From NCBI RefSeq assembly GCF_012650175.1, contig NZ_JAAILI010000067.1, forward strand, positions 35,369 to 99,368: a stretch of DNA of 64,000 bases, given 5' to 3'. Under the pieces are notes generated by a model that did not search any database, was not told the DNA's origin, and saw nothing but the letters and a program-made list of their open reading frames with translations. Every line of letters begins with the position of its first letter. Position 1 is the first letter of the stretch. Positions 18,930 to 28,572 of this stretch are shown one piece after another. The translations under genes were made by a program, and so were the position numbers. The DNA is from Sphingomonas sp. S2M10. GTDB lineage: Bacteria; Pseudomonadota; Alphaproteobacteria; Sphingomonadales; Sphingomonadaceae.

Positions 18930-19072
18930 ATCCTCCCCGGAACGGGGAGGGGGACCATTCGCGCAGCGAATGGTGGAGGGGGCGTGCGGCAAGCGACTCC
19001 GGTGCGGAGGCTCCCCTCCACCACGCGGCTGTGCCGCGCGGTCCCCCTCCCCGTGCCGGGGAGGAATGAAGA
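18930..19072. repeat. Palindromic intergenic repeat (family B-like)
   Basis: TCCTCCCCGGAACGGGGAGG at the left and CCTCCCCGTGCCGGGGAGG at the right frame a block containing CCATTCGCGCAGCGAATGG. Non-coding, between hisE and the HIT gene. Confidence 0.65.
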
Positions 19073-19084
19073 GAGCCGCTGCGT

Positions 19085-19402
19085 TCACGCCCCCCGAGCC
19101 GCCTTTTCGGCAATCCCGGACACGCCCTCGCGCCGCGCCAGCTCGGCGCGGACGTCGTCGAGGCTCAGCCCCATGTCCGCCAGCAGCACGAGCAGGTGAA
19201 AGAGCAGGTCCGCCGATTCCTTCACGATCTCCGCGCGATCGTCCTGGATCGCGGCGATCACCGCCTCGGTGGCTTCCTCGCCCAGCTTCTGCGCGATCTT
19301 GGCGCGGCCGCGGGCGGTGAGCTTGGCGACATAGCTGGTCGCGGGATCGCCGGTGCGGCGGTCGCGGATGGTCTGTTCGAGCGTGTCGAGAAGGTCGGCC
19401 AT
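19085..19402 (-). CDS. hisE: Phosphoribosyl-ATP pyrophosphohydrolase
   Basis: Second step of histidine synthesis: hydrolyses PR-ATP to PR-AMP. 105 aa, all-helical MazG-like fold with KLGEEATEAVIAAI (about 40-53) and EIVKESADLLFHLLVLL (about 58-74) carrying the metal-binding Glu/Asp residues. It is separated from hisF by two plus-strand genes, so it is probably transcribed apart from hisB-hisF. Confidence 0.95.
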   Translation of the reverse strand: MADLLDTLEQTIRDRRTGDPATSYVAKLTARGRAKIAQKLGEEATEAVIAAIQDDRAEIVKESADLLFHLLVLLADMGLSLDDVRAELARREGVSGIAEKAARGA

Positions 19403-19504
19403 GGTCTCCGGCTGCGGGAGCCGTGCGGCGCTGTCAATCCTGGGGCGCGGGATTGCGGGGCTTCCCCTATGGTGATTGCGAGCGATTCGCGGCAGCAGGG
19501 CAGG

Positions 19505-19912
19505 ATGACGATGGTGCAGGAACGCGAATCGGGGGCAGGGCAGGGGCGGCTGTCGCGACCCTTATGGCTGGTGCTGGGCTTCGTGTTCGTCGCGCTCGGC
19601 TTCATCGGCGCGCTGCTGCCGCTGATGCCGACGACGATCTTCCTGATCCTCGCCGCCGGCTGCTTCGCCCGCTCCTCGCCGCGGCTGGAGGCCTGGCTGC
19701 TCGACCATCCGCGATTCGGCCCGACGCTGGTCGCGTGGCGCCAACAGAGCGCGATCCCGCGCAAGGGCAAGGCGATGGCGTGTGCGGGCATGGCGCTCGG
19801 CTACGGCCTGTTCGCCTGGGGCGCGCGGCCGGGGCCGTGGCTGGCGGTCGGCGTGGCGGCGGCGATGCTGGGGTGTGCGTGGTATGTGCTGAGCCGGCCG
19901 ACGGCGGTGTAG
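19505..19912 (+). CDS. YbaN-family (DUF454) membrane protein
   Basis: About 135 aa. The family core is clear: GFIGALLPLMPTTIFLILAA, then CFARSSPRLEAWLLDHPRFGPTLVAWR. Three membrane segments are likely. The start could be ATG at 19505 or 19511 (MTM), both placed behind GGCAGG. Function of DUF454 proteins is unknown. It lies between hisE and hisF on the opposite strand. Confidence 0.8.
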   Translation: MTMVQERESGAGQGRLSRPLWLVLGFVFVALGFIGALLPLMPTTIFLILAAGCFARSSPRLEAWLLDHPRFGPTLVAWRQQSAIPRKGKAMACAGMALGYGLFAWGARPGPWLAVGVAAAMLGCAWYVLSRPTAV

Positions 19913-19965
19913 AGCCCTTAGATCGGGGCCATTGCCTCGCGATCATGCGGCGCTAGGCTGCAGCT

Positions 19966-20289
19966 ATGGAGATGGACGAACTACAAAGCCGCTTGGCAGT
20001 CATCCTCGATCTCGAAGAACAAGAACGACCCGATTGGGGCGAGATCGAGCGGCTCTCCAGTGAGCTTCAACGCGAACTGCCGATCGATGCAACGCCAGAG
20101 GCCGTCCACCACTACCTCGATGATGCGGACATTCGCGCGCGGGACGAGCCGTACGCGACGCGCCAAAAGAAGGATGTGCGCCGCTTCATTGAGTCAGGCG
20201 AATTCGATGATGGCACACCGATCCCGTGGTGGGGCTGTGCACTGGTACTTCTGCTCGGAGCAGGGCTTGTTAAGTGGCTGGTGGGGTAG
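19966..20289 (+). CDS. Hypothetical protein with C-terminal membrane anchor
   Basis: 107 aa. A charged helical N-terminal region (about 1-85, many Glu/Asp/Arg) is followed by WWGCALVLLLGAGLVKWLVG, a single membrane segment at the C-terminus. The DNA is lower in GC than the neighbours, which suggests a recent arrival. No family recognised and no strong ribosome-binding site. Confidence 0.55.
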   Translation: MEMDELQSRLAVILDLEEQERPDWGEIERLSSELQRELPIDATPEAVHHYLDDADIRARDEPYATRQKKDVRRFIESGEFDDGTPIPWWGCALVLLLGAGLVKWLVG

Positions 20290-20319
20290 GTGTTTATCGG
20301 TCCAGTTAGAGCCGTCTAC

Positions 20320-21077
<758 letters not shown>

Positions 21078-21081
<4 letters not shown>

Positions 21082-21806
21082 CGCCCGGCCTCGATCGCCT
21101 CGGCCAGGTCGAGCCGGCCGTCATAGAGCGCGCGGCCCGAGATCACGCCTTCGATGCCGTCTTCCACATGGCCGCGCAGGGCATGGATGTCGTGGATGTC
21201 GGTGACGCCGCCGCTGGCGATGACCGGGATCGACACGGCGCGGGCGAGCGCCACGGTCGCCTCGACGTTACACCCCTTAAGCAGCCCGTCGCGGCCGACA
21301 TCGGTGAAGAGCAGCGCGGCGACGCCGGCATCCTCGAAGCGGCGGGCGAGATCGACCACGCTGACGTCCGACACGTCGGCCCAGCCATGCGTCGCGACCA
21401 TGCCGTCGCGGGCGTCCACGGCGACGACGATCTGGCCGGGATGCGCGCGGGCGGCTTCGCGGACGAGATCGGGGTTCTCAAGCGCGGTGGTGCCGATCAC
21501 GACGCGAGTGACGCCCATGTCGAGCCAGCGGCGGATCGATTCGTGGTTCCGGATGCCGCCGCCGAGCTGCACCTTGGCAGGCGTCCTGGCGAGGATGTTG
21601 GCGACCGCGAGGCCGTTGACCGATTCGCCCGCGAATGCGCCGTCGAGGTCGACGACGTGGAGCCACTCGGCGCCGGCCTCCGCGAACAGCGCGGCCTGGG
21701 CGGCCGGGTCGTCGCCGTACACGGTGGCGCGCGCCATGTCGCCTTCGGCGAGGCGAACGACCTGGCCGGCCTTGAGATCGATGGCGGGGAAGATGTGCAG
21801 AGTCAT
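21078..21806 (-). CDS. hisA: ProFAR isomerase
   Basis: Converts ProFAR to PRFAR, the Amadori step of histidine synthesis. 242 aa, (beta/alpha)8 barrel with [19 protein letters not shown] at the start, [25 protein letters not shown] in the middle and [12 protein letters not shown] near the end. ATG at 21806 fits the family N-terminus; an in-frame extension upstream reads through the repeat block. Coupled to hisF by an ATGA overlap. Confidence 0.97.
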
Positions 21807-21822
21807 TGGTTCTTCCAAACTG

Positions 21823-22005
21823 CCTCCCCCCTTGCGGGGGAGGCCGCGAGACTTGGGGAGCGAAGCGAGCCTAGTCGCAGCGGGAGAGGGGGAGCGCTTG
21901 CATGGCAAGCGCGCGCGGCTGCGCCGCGCTCACCCTCTCCAACCTTCGCTAGGCGCTGAAGCGCCAAGCTACGGTATCCTCCCCCGTCAAGGGGGAGGAG
22001 GGGCA
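21823..22005. repeat. Composite palindromic intergenic repeat (family B), copy 2, inverted
   Basis: Inverse-orientation relative of the block at 5970-6150, ending in TCCTCCCCCGTCAAGGGGGA. It interrupts the his cluster between hisH and hisA; transcription may run through it. Confidence 0.7.
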
Positions 22006-22011
22006 ATGCGC

Positions 22012-22614
22012 TCACGGCTTCCACGCCAGGAATCGTTCGAGCAGCGCGATGCCGTAGCGCTGGCTCTTTTCCGGGTGGAACTGCAGGCCGACGATATTGT
22101 CGCGGCCGATCGCGGCGGTCACCGGGCCGCCATGTTCGGTGGTGGCGAGCACCGCCTCGCCATTGAAGGCGAAGCTGTGGAGGAAATAGGCCTCGCCGCG
22201 CTCGATCAGCGGATGATCGACCGTCGGGACCACGTCGTTCCAGCCCATATGCGGGACGCGCAGCTCGGGGCTCGCGGGGATCTGGCGGACTGTGCCCGGG
22301 ATCCAGCCGAGCCCGGCATGGCTGCCCAGCTCTTCGCCGGTCGTCGCGAGCAGCTGCATGCCGACGCATACGCCGAGGAAGGGCACTGCGTCGCGCAGCA
22401 CCCGCGTCTCCAGCGCCTCGATCATGCCGGGCAGCGCCCGCAGGCCCGAGGCGCAGGCGCCGAACGCGCCCACGCCGGGCAGCACCACGCGGTCGGCGCT
22501 CAGCACCACTGCCGGGTCCGCCGTCACCGCGATATCGGCGGCACCCGCCGCCTTCAGCGCATTGTGCACCGAGTGGAGGTTGCCCGCGCCGTAATCGATC
22601 AGCGCGACCGTCAC
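22012..22614 (-). CDS. hisH: Imidazole glycerol phosphate synthase, glutaminase subunit
   Basis: Class I amidotransferase that supplies ammonia to HisF. 200 aa. The catalytic triad is visible: Cys83 in GVCVGMQLL, and His180 and Glu182 in LQFHPEKSQ. The start is GTG at 22614, overlapping the stop of the YciI-like gene (GTGA), so it is translationally coupled to it. Confidence 0.96.
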   Translation of the reverse strand: MTVALIDYGAGNLHSVHNALKAAGAADIAVTADPAVVLSADRVVLPGVGAFGACASGLRALPGMIEALETRVLRDAVPFLGVCVGMQLLATTGEELGSHAGLGWIPGTVRQIPASPELRVPHMGWNDVVPTVDHPLIERGEAYFLHSFAFNGEAVLATTEHGGPVTAAIGRDNIVGLQFHPEKSQRYGIALLERFLAWKP

Positions 22615-22895
22615 TGGCCGAGCGCTTCCAGCCCCGGCGCGAGGATGCTGGGCGCGACTTCGACGAATTCATATTCGGCGGCGCCCGCCGTGGCGAAGGG
22701 ATCGCCCGCGGCCCAGGCCTGCACCTCGTCCAGCGAGCCGCGCGCCATGAAGAAGCCGCCGGTCACCGGCACCTTGCGGCCCGCGACCAGCAGGCGGCCG
22801 TCGGCGACGCCCTGCTTGAGCCATTCGACATGCGCGGGGCGCAGTGCGTCGATCTGGGCGATGTCCACCTTGTAGGTCAGCAGCACGAGGATCAT
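22611..22895 (-). CDS. YciI-like (DUF/YCII) small protein inside the his cluster
   Basis: 94 aa, ferredoxin-like YciI fold: [10 protein letters not shown], then LRPAHVEWLKQGVADGRLLVAG and the GGFFMARGSLDEVQAWAAGDPFA motif with the conserved Asp/His pair. Its start overlaps the hisB stop and its stop overlaps the hisH start, so it is embedded in the his operon with tight coupling. YciI proteins have no agreed function; a link to histidine synthesis is only implied by position. Confidence 0.88.
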   Translation of the reverse strand: MILVLLTYKVDIAQIDALRPAHVEWLKQGVADGRLLVAGRKVPVTGGFFMARGSLDEVQAWAAGDPFATAGAAEYEFVEVAPSILAPGLEALGQ

Positions 22896-23482
22896 CACAG
22901 CACTCCCTTGGTCGACGGGATGGCATCCGCCTTGCGCGGATCGATCTCCACCGCCTCGCGCAGCGCGCGGGCCAGGCCCTTGAATGCGGCTTCGGCGATA
23001 TGGTGGTTGTTGCTGCCGTACAAAGTCTCGACGTGCAGCGTCAGCCCTGCGGTCTGGGCGAAGCTGTGGAACCAGTGCTCGAACATCTCGGTGTCCATCT
23101 CGCCGAGCTTCTTCTGGCTGAATTCGGTCTTCCACACGAGGTACGGCCGGCCCGAAATATCGATCGCGACGCGGGTCAGTGTCTCGTCCATCGGCGACAG
23201 CGCATCGGCGTAGCGGCGGATGCCCTTCTTGTCGCCCAGCGCCTTGGCGATCGCCTCGCCGATCGCGAGCCCGGTATCCTCCACCGTGTGGTGCTGGTCG
23301 ATATGGAGGTCGCCCACGGTCTTGATGTCCATGTCGATCAGCGAGTGTCGGCTCAGCTGCTCGAGCATGTGATCGAAGAATCCGATGCCCGTATGGATGG
23401 TATAGACGCCGGTGCCGTCGAGGTTGACGGTGACGTCGATCGAGGTTTCGCTGGTCTTCCGGCTGATCGTCGCGGTGCGCAT
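22895..23482 (-). CDS. hisB: Imidazoleglycerol-phosphate dehydratase
   Basis: Dehydrates IGP to imidazole acetol phosphate. 195 aa, monofunctional form. Metal-binding motifs [33 protein letters not shown] and the second half [22 protein letters not shown] are present. ATG at 23482 matches the family start ([13 protein letters not shown]). It begins the cluster hisB-yciI-hisH-hisA-hisF and is divergent from sspB, about 70 bp apart. Confidence 0.97.
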   Translation of the reverse strand: MRTATISRKTSETSIDVTVNLDGTGVYTIHTGIGFFDHMLEQLSRHSLIDMDIKTVGDLHIDQHHTVEDTGLAIGEAIAKALGDKKGIRRYADALSPMDETLTRVAIDISGRPYLVWKTEFSQKKLGEMDTEMFEHWFHSFAQTAGLTLHVETLYGSNNHHIAEAAFKGLARALREAVEIDPRKADAIPSTKGVL

Positions 23483-23553
23483 GGAGGTGCACATAACGCT
23501 GCCAGCGTCGCATGCAATCTTGACCGTAATTTTCCAGCCGCTACCCAAGGGGC

Positions 23554-24048
23554 ATGAATGCCTCCGTGCCCGATAGTTTGATTCCGTATGACGAGATCGT
23601 GCAGGAAGCCCTGCGCGCCGTGGTGGGCCGCGTGCTCGGATCGGTGGCGCAGACCGGCGGCCTGCCGGGCACGCATCATTTCTACATCACCTTCAAGACG
23701 CAGGCGCCGGGAGTCGACATCCCGCAGCGGCTGATGGAACGGTTCCCGGACGAGATGACCATCGTCCTTCAGCACCGCTTCTGGGACCTGACGGTGGACG
23801 ACCGGAAATTCTCGGTGGGGCTCAGCTTCAACCAGATCCCGTCGATCCTGACGATCCCGTTCGCGGCGATCACCGGCTTCCATGATCCGGCGGTCAATTT
23901 CGAGCTGCGCTTCCAGGCGAGCGAAGGCCCCGAGGGCCCCGAGCCGCACGAGCACGATGATGCCGAAAATGACGGCGACGGCCCGATGGCCAAGCCCGCC
24001 GAGGACGGCTCGAACGTCGTGTCGGTGGACTTCAAGCGGAAGAAGTAA
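23554..24048 (+). CDS. sspB: ClpXP adaptor SspB
   Basis: Delivers ssrA-tagged and other substrates to ClpXP. 164 aa. The substrate-binding fold covers about residues 8-125 ([18 protein letters not shown] at the start, [19 protein letters not shown] in the core). An acidic linker follows, then the C-terminal ClpX-binding tail [11 protein letters not shown]. This is the alpha-proteobacterial SspB type. It marks the last intact chromosomal gene before the element. Confidence 0.93.
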   Translation: MNASVPDSLIPYDEIVQEALRAVVGRVLGSVAQTGGLPGTHHFYITFKTQAPGVDIPQRLMERFPDEMTIVLQHRFWDLTVDDRKFSVGLSFNQIPSILTIPFAAITGFHDPAVNFELRFQASEGPEGPEPHEHDDAENDGDGPMAKPAEDGSNVVSVDFKRKK

Positions 24049-24065
24049 GGGGCGGAAGCCCATAG

Positions 24066-24203
24066 CGTTTCCTCCCCCGCCAGGGGGAGGTGGCGCGCGT
24101 CAGCGCGACGGAGGGGGAGGATGCCAGAACCTCTCAGGCCGTCGTGCTTCCTCCCCCTCCGAGCCGCTGCGCGGCCCACCTCCCCCTGGCGGGGGAGGAA
24201 ACG
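24066..24203. repeat. Intergenic repeat with 28-bp terminal inverted repeats
   Basis: The two ends are perfect inverted copies over about 28 bp: one begins CGTTTCCTCCCCCGCCAGGG and the other ends CCCTGGCGGGGGAGGAAACG. The interior contains GC-rich palindromes. It lies between sspB and the radC remnant and belongs to the GC-rich palindromes seen elsewhere in the chromosome. Confidence 0.75.
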
Positions 24204-24227
24204 CTCTTTCCGGCCTCCCTAAATTCC

Positions 24228-24401
24228 CTAAATCAGCCCCTTCGCCCTTAGGCTGGCATGGCCTTTGCTGCCGATGATGATATGGTCGTGCACCAGAATC
24301 CCGAGCGGCCTGCCGGCCTCGATGATCTTGTGCGTGACTTCGATATCGGCGCGGCTGGGGCTCGGGTCGCCCGAGGGGTGGTTGTGGATAATCCTTGCCA
24401 T
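24228..24401 (-). pseudogene. radC: radC 3' fragment at the chromosome/element junction
   Basis: The reading frame ends [18 protein letters not shown] (JAB/MPN metal motif), then [19 protein letters not shown] and [14 protein letters not shown] before TAG. That is the C-terminal third of RadC, 57 codons. The N-terminal two thirds are missing: upstream of ATG at 24401 the DNA turns abruptly AT-rich and non-homologous. The simplest reading is that the mobile element inserted in radC and the 5' part lies at the other end, outside the window. Confidence 0.85.
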
Positions 24402-24500
24402 CTCGGCAATGTATTGAAAAATATCAATAATATTACGATCAGTCCAAAACTGGAGCCGTTAATTGGGATCGGTATAGAGCGATCGATTCTCATCGTCACA
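24395..24500. other. Probable left attachment site / element boundary
   Basis: Sequence changes from radC coding DNA to an AT-rich stretch (AATATTATTGATATTTTTCA on the minus strand) within about 20 bp. Everything to the right carries ICE genes. The exact core cannot be fixed without the right junction, which should carry a direct repeat of part of radC. Confidence 0.55.
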
Positions 24501-24726
24501 CTCGATCATCCGGCGGCACGATCAGTCCCTGCGGCGCACGGCAAATCACCGTATTCCTTTTGTCCCAAGCATCAAGTTCCTCGACGGGATAGAGAATGGT
24601 CCTCCCGATCTTCAGGAATGCCGGCCCATATCTCTTGAGTCTCCAGTTGCGAAGCGTGCCGACCGAGACAGCATCCCGGTAGCGTTCGGCCACTTCTTCA
24701 GGCGTAAGAAATTTCCCTTCGGTCAT
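24496..24726 (-). CDS. AlpA/excisionase-like helix-turn-helix protein
   Basis: 76 aa. A winged-helix MerR/AlpA-type fold: LTPEEVAERYRDAVSVGTLRNWRLKRYGPAFLKIGRTILYPVEELDAW. Proteins of this type direct excision (Xis/RDF) or regulate integrase genes. Its place about 100 bp inside the left boundary fits either role. AGGAGC is 6 nt upstream of ATG at 24726; a longer in-frame extension is unlikely. A second AlpA-like gene lies at 55299. Confidence 0.8.
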   Translation of the reverse strand: MTEGKFLTPEEVAERYRDAVSVGTLRNWRLKRYGPAFLKIGRTILYPVEELDAWDKRNTVICRAPQGLIVPPDDRV

Positions 24727-25455
24727 TGTCAGCTCCTGTCGGCAGCCCCCGTAAAGTTCGTATCCAGAGCGGGGGATCTTAGTTGTAGTGCCGAGGTTAC
24801 TCCTGCTCGACACCTTGCAGATCACGGAGATGAAAACCGGCTCACGGTCCTGCATGTGCGTACATTGCGGCTCGTTCTCGCGCATGGGAAGCGGAGAAGA
24901 GGAGGAGTAGGGAGAACGGATAGTGTGGGCTATACATGGGAGGGTGGTGCTTACTACTGTGAGCCGGCGGTCTCAATCAGATGCCAGGAACCCGCTGACG
25001 GCCGAACCAACGTTAAAGCACTCGACGCCCGCCAACCCAAATTCCGAACAACAGGTAGCCCGTCGATCTCCACGACCCCGGATCAGATCGGACCCGCGCT
25101 TTTGGCAATTCGCCCTCGGTCTGCGAGGCCGAACAACACAGCCGGGTTTTCTTACTGCACAGGGCTGTGGCCGCAGGCAAGGGGAGGGGGAAGGGCGAAC
25201 GTGTCAACCGCCTAATATTGTGTAAAGGCTGGCGGGGATGCAGTCCGAACACAATTCGTCGACCATGTCGCATCCGACCAAATCACCAACCGACAAATTG
25301 CCAAGCGCGCGCTACATGGCGAACTGCGCACGATCCTCGACCGGACGGAGCGTCAAGCTATTGGAAAGAATTCCAAAATAACAAAGTCCACGGATTCGTC
25401 GGTCTTAATGATTGCGGAAGCCTAAACAGCATCGCACTATAGCGGCGGCTTTCAT
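24727..25455. other. Gene-poor stretch between left end and cargo
   Basis: About 730 bp with mixed base composition and no convincing gene. A frame at 25222-25425 (plus) reads GGDAVRTQFVDHVASDQITN and onward for 68 codons to TAA but has no start codon; it may be the tail of a lost gene. No insertion-sequence ends recognised. Confidence 0.5.
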
Positions 25456-26898
25456 CTACAGGGCAACATTCAGGTATTTGATTTCGAGGTAATCCTCAAT
25501 TCCGTATCGGGAACCTTCGCGCCCGAGGCCAGAGGACTTCATGCCGCCGAAGGGCGCGACCTCGGTGGAAATCGCCCCTGAATTGATACCGACCATGCCA
25601 TATTCCAGCGCCTCGGCGACGCGGAAGATGCGGCCCAGATCGCGGGTGTAGAAATAGGCGGCCAGGCCGAATTCCGTATCGTTCGCATATCCCACCGCCT
25701 CGGCTTCGTCGGTGAAGCGAAACAGTGGCGCCAGTGGGCCGAATGTCTCCTCACGCGCAACCAGGGCGTCGCGGGGTACGTCTGTCAGGACAGTCGGCTG
25801 GAAGAACGTGCCTCCCAGTGAATGCGGCTTGCCGCCGGTGAGGATTTTTGCACCCTTTCCGACCGCATCCTCGATGTGCGACTGGATCTTGCGCACAGCC
25901 GCGGCATCGATCAGCGGCCCCATCGTGACACCATCCTGCAAACCGTCGCCAAGCCGGAACGCCTCGACCGCCGCTGCCAGCTTTTCGGCGAAGGCGTCGT
26001 AAACCTTGTCATGGACGTAAAGACGATTGGCGCAAACGCAGGTTTGTCCATTGTTGCGGTACTTCGATGCCAGCGCGCCTTCGACGGCCGCATCAAGATC
26101 GGCATCCTCGAAGACGATGAAGGGGGCATTGCCGCCAAGCTCCAGCGACAGTTTCTTGATGTCTTGGGCGCATTGCGCCATCAGCAGTCGGCCGACTTGG
26201 GTCGAGCCAGTGAAGCTCAGCTTGCGCACGACCGGATTGCCGGTCAACTCGCCGCCGATCTCGGTCGCAGAACCCGTGACGACGTTGAATACTCCGGGCG
26301 GTATCCCCGCGCGTTCGGCAAGATCGGCCAGCGCCAACGCGGAAAACGGTGTTTGCGGGGCCGGTTTCAGAACCATGGTGCAGCCCGCCGCAAGGGCCGG
26401 AGCGGCCTTCCGCGTCACCATGGCCGAAGGGAAGTTCCAAGGCGTGATCGCCGCCGTCACCCCGATGGGCTGCTTGAGCACCAGGATACGCTTCTCCGCC
26501 TGCGGCGAAGGAATGACGTCGCCATAGACCCGCTTGGACTCTTCGGCGAACCATTCGACGAAGGAGGCGGCATAAAGGATCTCGCTGCGCGCTTCTGCCA
26601 GCGGCTTGCCCTGTTCCAGCACCATCAGATAGGCCAGTTCATCCTGATTCTGAATGATGAGGTTGAACCATTCGCGTAGTCGGGCGGCACGATCCTTGGC
26701 CGTCAGCGCGCGCCAGGGGCCAAGCGCCCGCTCGGCGGCCTCAATGGCCTGCCGGGTTTCCTTCGCTCCCATCAGCGGCGCCGTGCCGATCAGCTCGCCA
26801 TTGGCCGGGTTGTGGATCGGCTGGGTCTGCCCATCAAGGGCATCGACCCAGCGGCCATCGATATGGGCTTGTTGCCGCAACAGGGCAGGCTTACGCAT
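25456..26898 (-). CDS. gabD: Succinate-semialdehyde dehydrogenase (NADP+), GabD-like
   Basis: Oxidises succinate semialdehyde to succinate. 480 aa, normal ALDH length. The catalytic Cys287 is in NNGQTCVCANR, a GabD-type double-Cys motif, and the general base Glu253 is in LELGGNAP. The TPWNFPSAMVTRK stretch (about 152-164) binds the cofactor. It is the last gene of the cargo operon; its start overlaps the end of the PucR gene by 8 bp. In context it would channel a GABA-type amine product into the TCA cycle (compare nmpF). Confidence 0.93.
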   Translation of the reverse strand: MRKPALLRQQAHIDGRWVDALDGQTQPIHNPANGELIGTAPLMGAKETRQAIEAAERALGPWRALTAKDRAARLREWFNLIIQNQDELAYLMVLEQGKPLAEARSEILYAASFVEWFAEESKRVYGDVIPSPQAEKRILVLKQPIGVTAAITPWNFPSAMVTRKAAPALAAGCTMVLKPAPQTPFSALALADLAERAGIPPGVFNVVTGSATEIGGELTGNPVVRKLSFTGSTQVGRLLMAQCAQDIKKLSLELGGNAPFIVFEDADLDAAVEGALASKYRNNGQTCVCANRLYVHDKVYDAFAEKLAAAVEAFRLGDGLQDGVTMGPLIDAAAVRKIQSHIEDAVGKGAKILTGGKPHSLGGTFFQPTVLTDVPRDALVAREETFGPLAPLFRFTDEAEAVGYANDTEFGLAAYFYTRDLGRIFRVAEALEYGMVGINSGAISTEVAPFGGMKSSGLGREGSRYGIEDYLEIKYLNVAL

Positions 26899-28450
26899 CG
26901 TCGGAAATCCTTTTCGTTGCGCCGGATCGACCGGCGTTATTTACCGTTTTCCGGCCCGCGATCTGGGGCAGGTTGAGTATTTCGGCCGCCTGAAGAGCCA
27001 GCCACAGTGCCGTCACATCCGCCGTGTTGTTGAGCGAACGTCCGGTAAGGCCCTCGATGCGGCGGATGCGATAGGTCAGGCTGGTCTTATGGATGTGCAG
27101 CTTTCCGGCGGTGGACTGCCAGGACCTGTTCTGTTCGAGAAAGATCTTCAGCGTATAGAGCAGCGAGGCACGGGATTCCTCGTCATGCTCGGCCACACTG
27201 CCCAGCACTCGGCGGAAGGTTTCTCGCGCCTCGTCCAGGTTCTGCGGCAGCCACGGCAACTTGTCGGCCACCTGCGCGTAGAACACCGTCGGCTGGCCCG
27301 GATCGGCATGCGCGACGGCAAGACGCGCCTCGCGCAAGGCTTCCGAAAACCGCTCGAAATAGGCGATCTGGTCACTCAGCCCCATCCTGGCATCCAGAAT
27401 GGCCTCTACGGATGAAACCGAGCCGGACGGCAGCAGCAGTAGAAGCTCTTCGCCTTGCGGGGACAGCAAGACCGGCGCATCCGAGTGCTCGAACAGCATG
27501 GCCCAGTCCGACAATGAGAGCCCGCCGCGCCGCGCCACCGCCAGATGCGCGGTTTCCAGATGGATGCCGAATTGCGCCATACGTTTGACCGCCTGCTGGC
27601 GGGCCAGGCGAAGATGCTGCAAATCGTCCAGCAGTTCCGAGCCGATATGGACGGCGCGCTCCTTTTCGACATGCAACCGCTCAAGGGCGATACCGAAAAC
27701 CGCCGCTATGTGGTGCAGCAGACCGTAATCGAGGAAATCACGCCCGCTGCGCCGTGCCAGCAGAACGCATTTGCGGCGTGAAGGAATGACAATGCCGAGA
27801 ACTTCTCCATCTTGGAGCGCGTATCGGCGCACCATCGGCTGGGAATCCGCGGCATCCGGTTTTTGATTGTGCAGGGCTTCGCGAAGCCTTTCGGGCAAAT
27901 TGACGTTCTTCGGCAACCACGGCCGCTGCGTTTGAGGATCCCAGAGCACCAGACCGGCCTGCGCATCCTCTTCCAGACGGCGCAGGAGCACGTCCAGATC
28001 GATCCCTTCGATGGCAAGGCGGGCGCTGACGTAAATCCTGGCGATGGCGTTGCGCCGCTCGATCTCCTCCGTGCGGGTCGCATCGACGATTGCCTTCGTC
28101 ACGCTTGCGAAGGGAACGCCGTAATGCGTCATCAGGACGGGAAAGCCCAGTCGCTCCGCAGTTTCCTGCAATGCGTGCAAATCGCCGGGAGCCTGCATGT
28201 TCTCACCGATCATCATGCCCGCCAACCCTGCCTGCGCCAGCGCTTCCACATACTGCTCCTGCGCAACGGGATCGTTCGGAATGCCGATCCCCGTCGTCAT
28301 CAGCAGATCGCCTTCTCCCAGCCATTCCGTCGGATTGGGCAATTCACAGACATGCGCCCAGCGAACCATCCGTTCCGTTGCCGCGCCGCCGGTCAGTAAA
28401 CGGGTGCGCAATTCCGGCATGTTGATGATGTCCATGATCCGTAGAGGCAT
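26891..28450 (-). CDS. PucR-family transcriptional regulator
   Basis: 519 aa. An N-terminal PucR sensor-like domain (residues 1-125, MPLRIMDIINMPELRTRLLTGG at the start) is followed by a GGDEF-like middle region. The C-terminal PucR helix-turn-helix (about residues 440-500) reads SLLYTLKIFLEQNRSWQSTA and IHKTSLTYRIRRIEGLTG. PucR proteins control purine, hydantoin, GABA and related nitrogen-compound catabolism. Its place within the operon suggests autoregulation and an inducer such as a lactam or its amino-acid product. ATG at 28450 matches the family start. Confidence 0.9.
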   Translation of the reverse strand: MPLRIMDIINMPELRTRLLTGGAATERMVRWAHVCELPNPTEWLGEGDLLMTTGIGIPNDPVAQEQYVEALAQAGLAGMMIGENMQAPGDLHALQETAERLGFPVLMTHYGVPFASVTKAIVDATRTEEIERRNAIARIYVSARLAIEGIDLDVLLRRLEEDAQAGLVLWDPQTQRPWLPKNVNLPERLREALHNQKPDAADSQPMVRRYALQDGEVLGIVIPSRRKCVLLARRSGRDFLDYGLLHHIAAVFGIALERLHVEKERAVHIGSELLDDLQHLRLARQQAVKRMAQFGIHLETAHLAVARRGGLSLSDWAMLFEHSDAPVLLSPQGEELLLLLPSGSVSSVEAILDARMGLSDQIAYFERFSEALREARLAVAHADPGQPTVFYAQVADKLPWLPQNLDEARETFRRVLGSVAEHDEESRASLLYTLKIFLEQNRSWQSTAGKLHIHKTSLTYRIRRIEGLTGRSLNNTADVTALWLALQAAEILNLPQIAGRKTVNNAGRSGATKRISDDA

Positions 28451-28572
28451 TGAACGGTCCTGCAAGTGAGTTGAGACGGCTTGCGCGACTGTACGCCGGG
28501 ACTGGCGAAAATACAGAGGCGCCGTTTCTGCCGTCAGCCCCATACCCTCTTGCGGTCGCTTCCCGCAGCCTC

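Noticed and set aside
24196..24500. A plus-strand frame across the radC remnant (24258-24638)
   Set aside because: It is the antisense reading of the RadC C-terminus; the minus-strand reading carries the HNHPSGDP motif.
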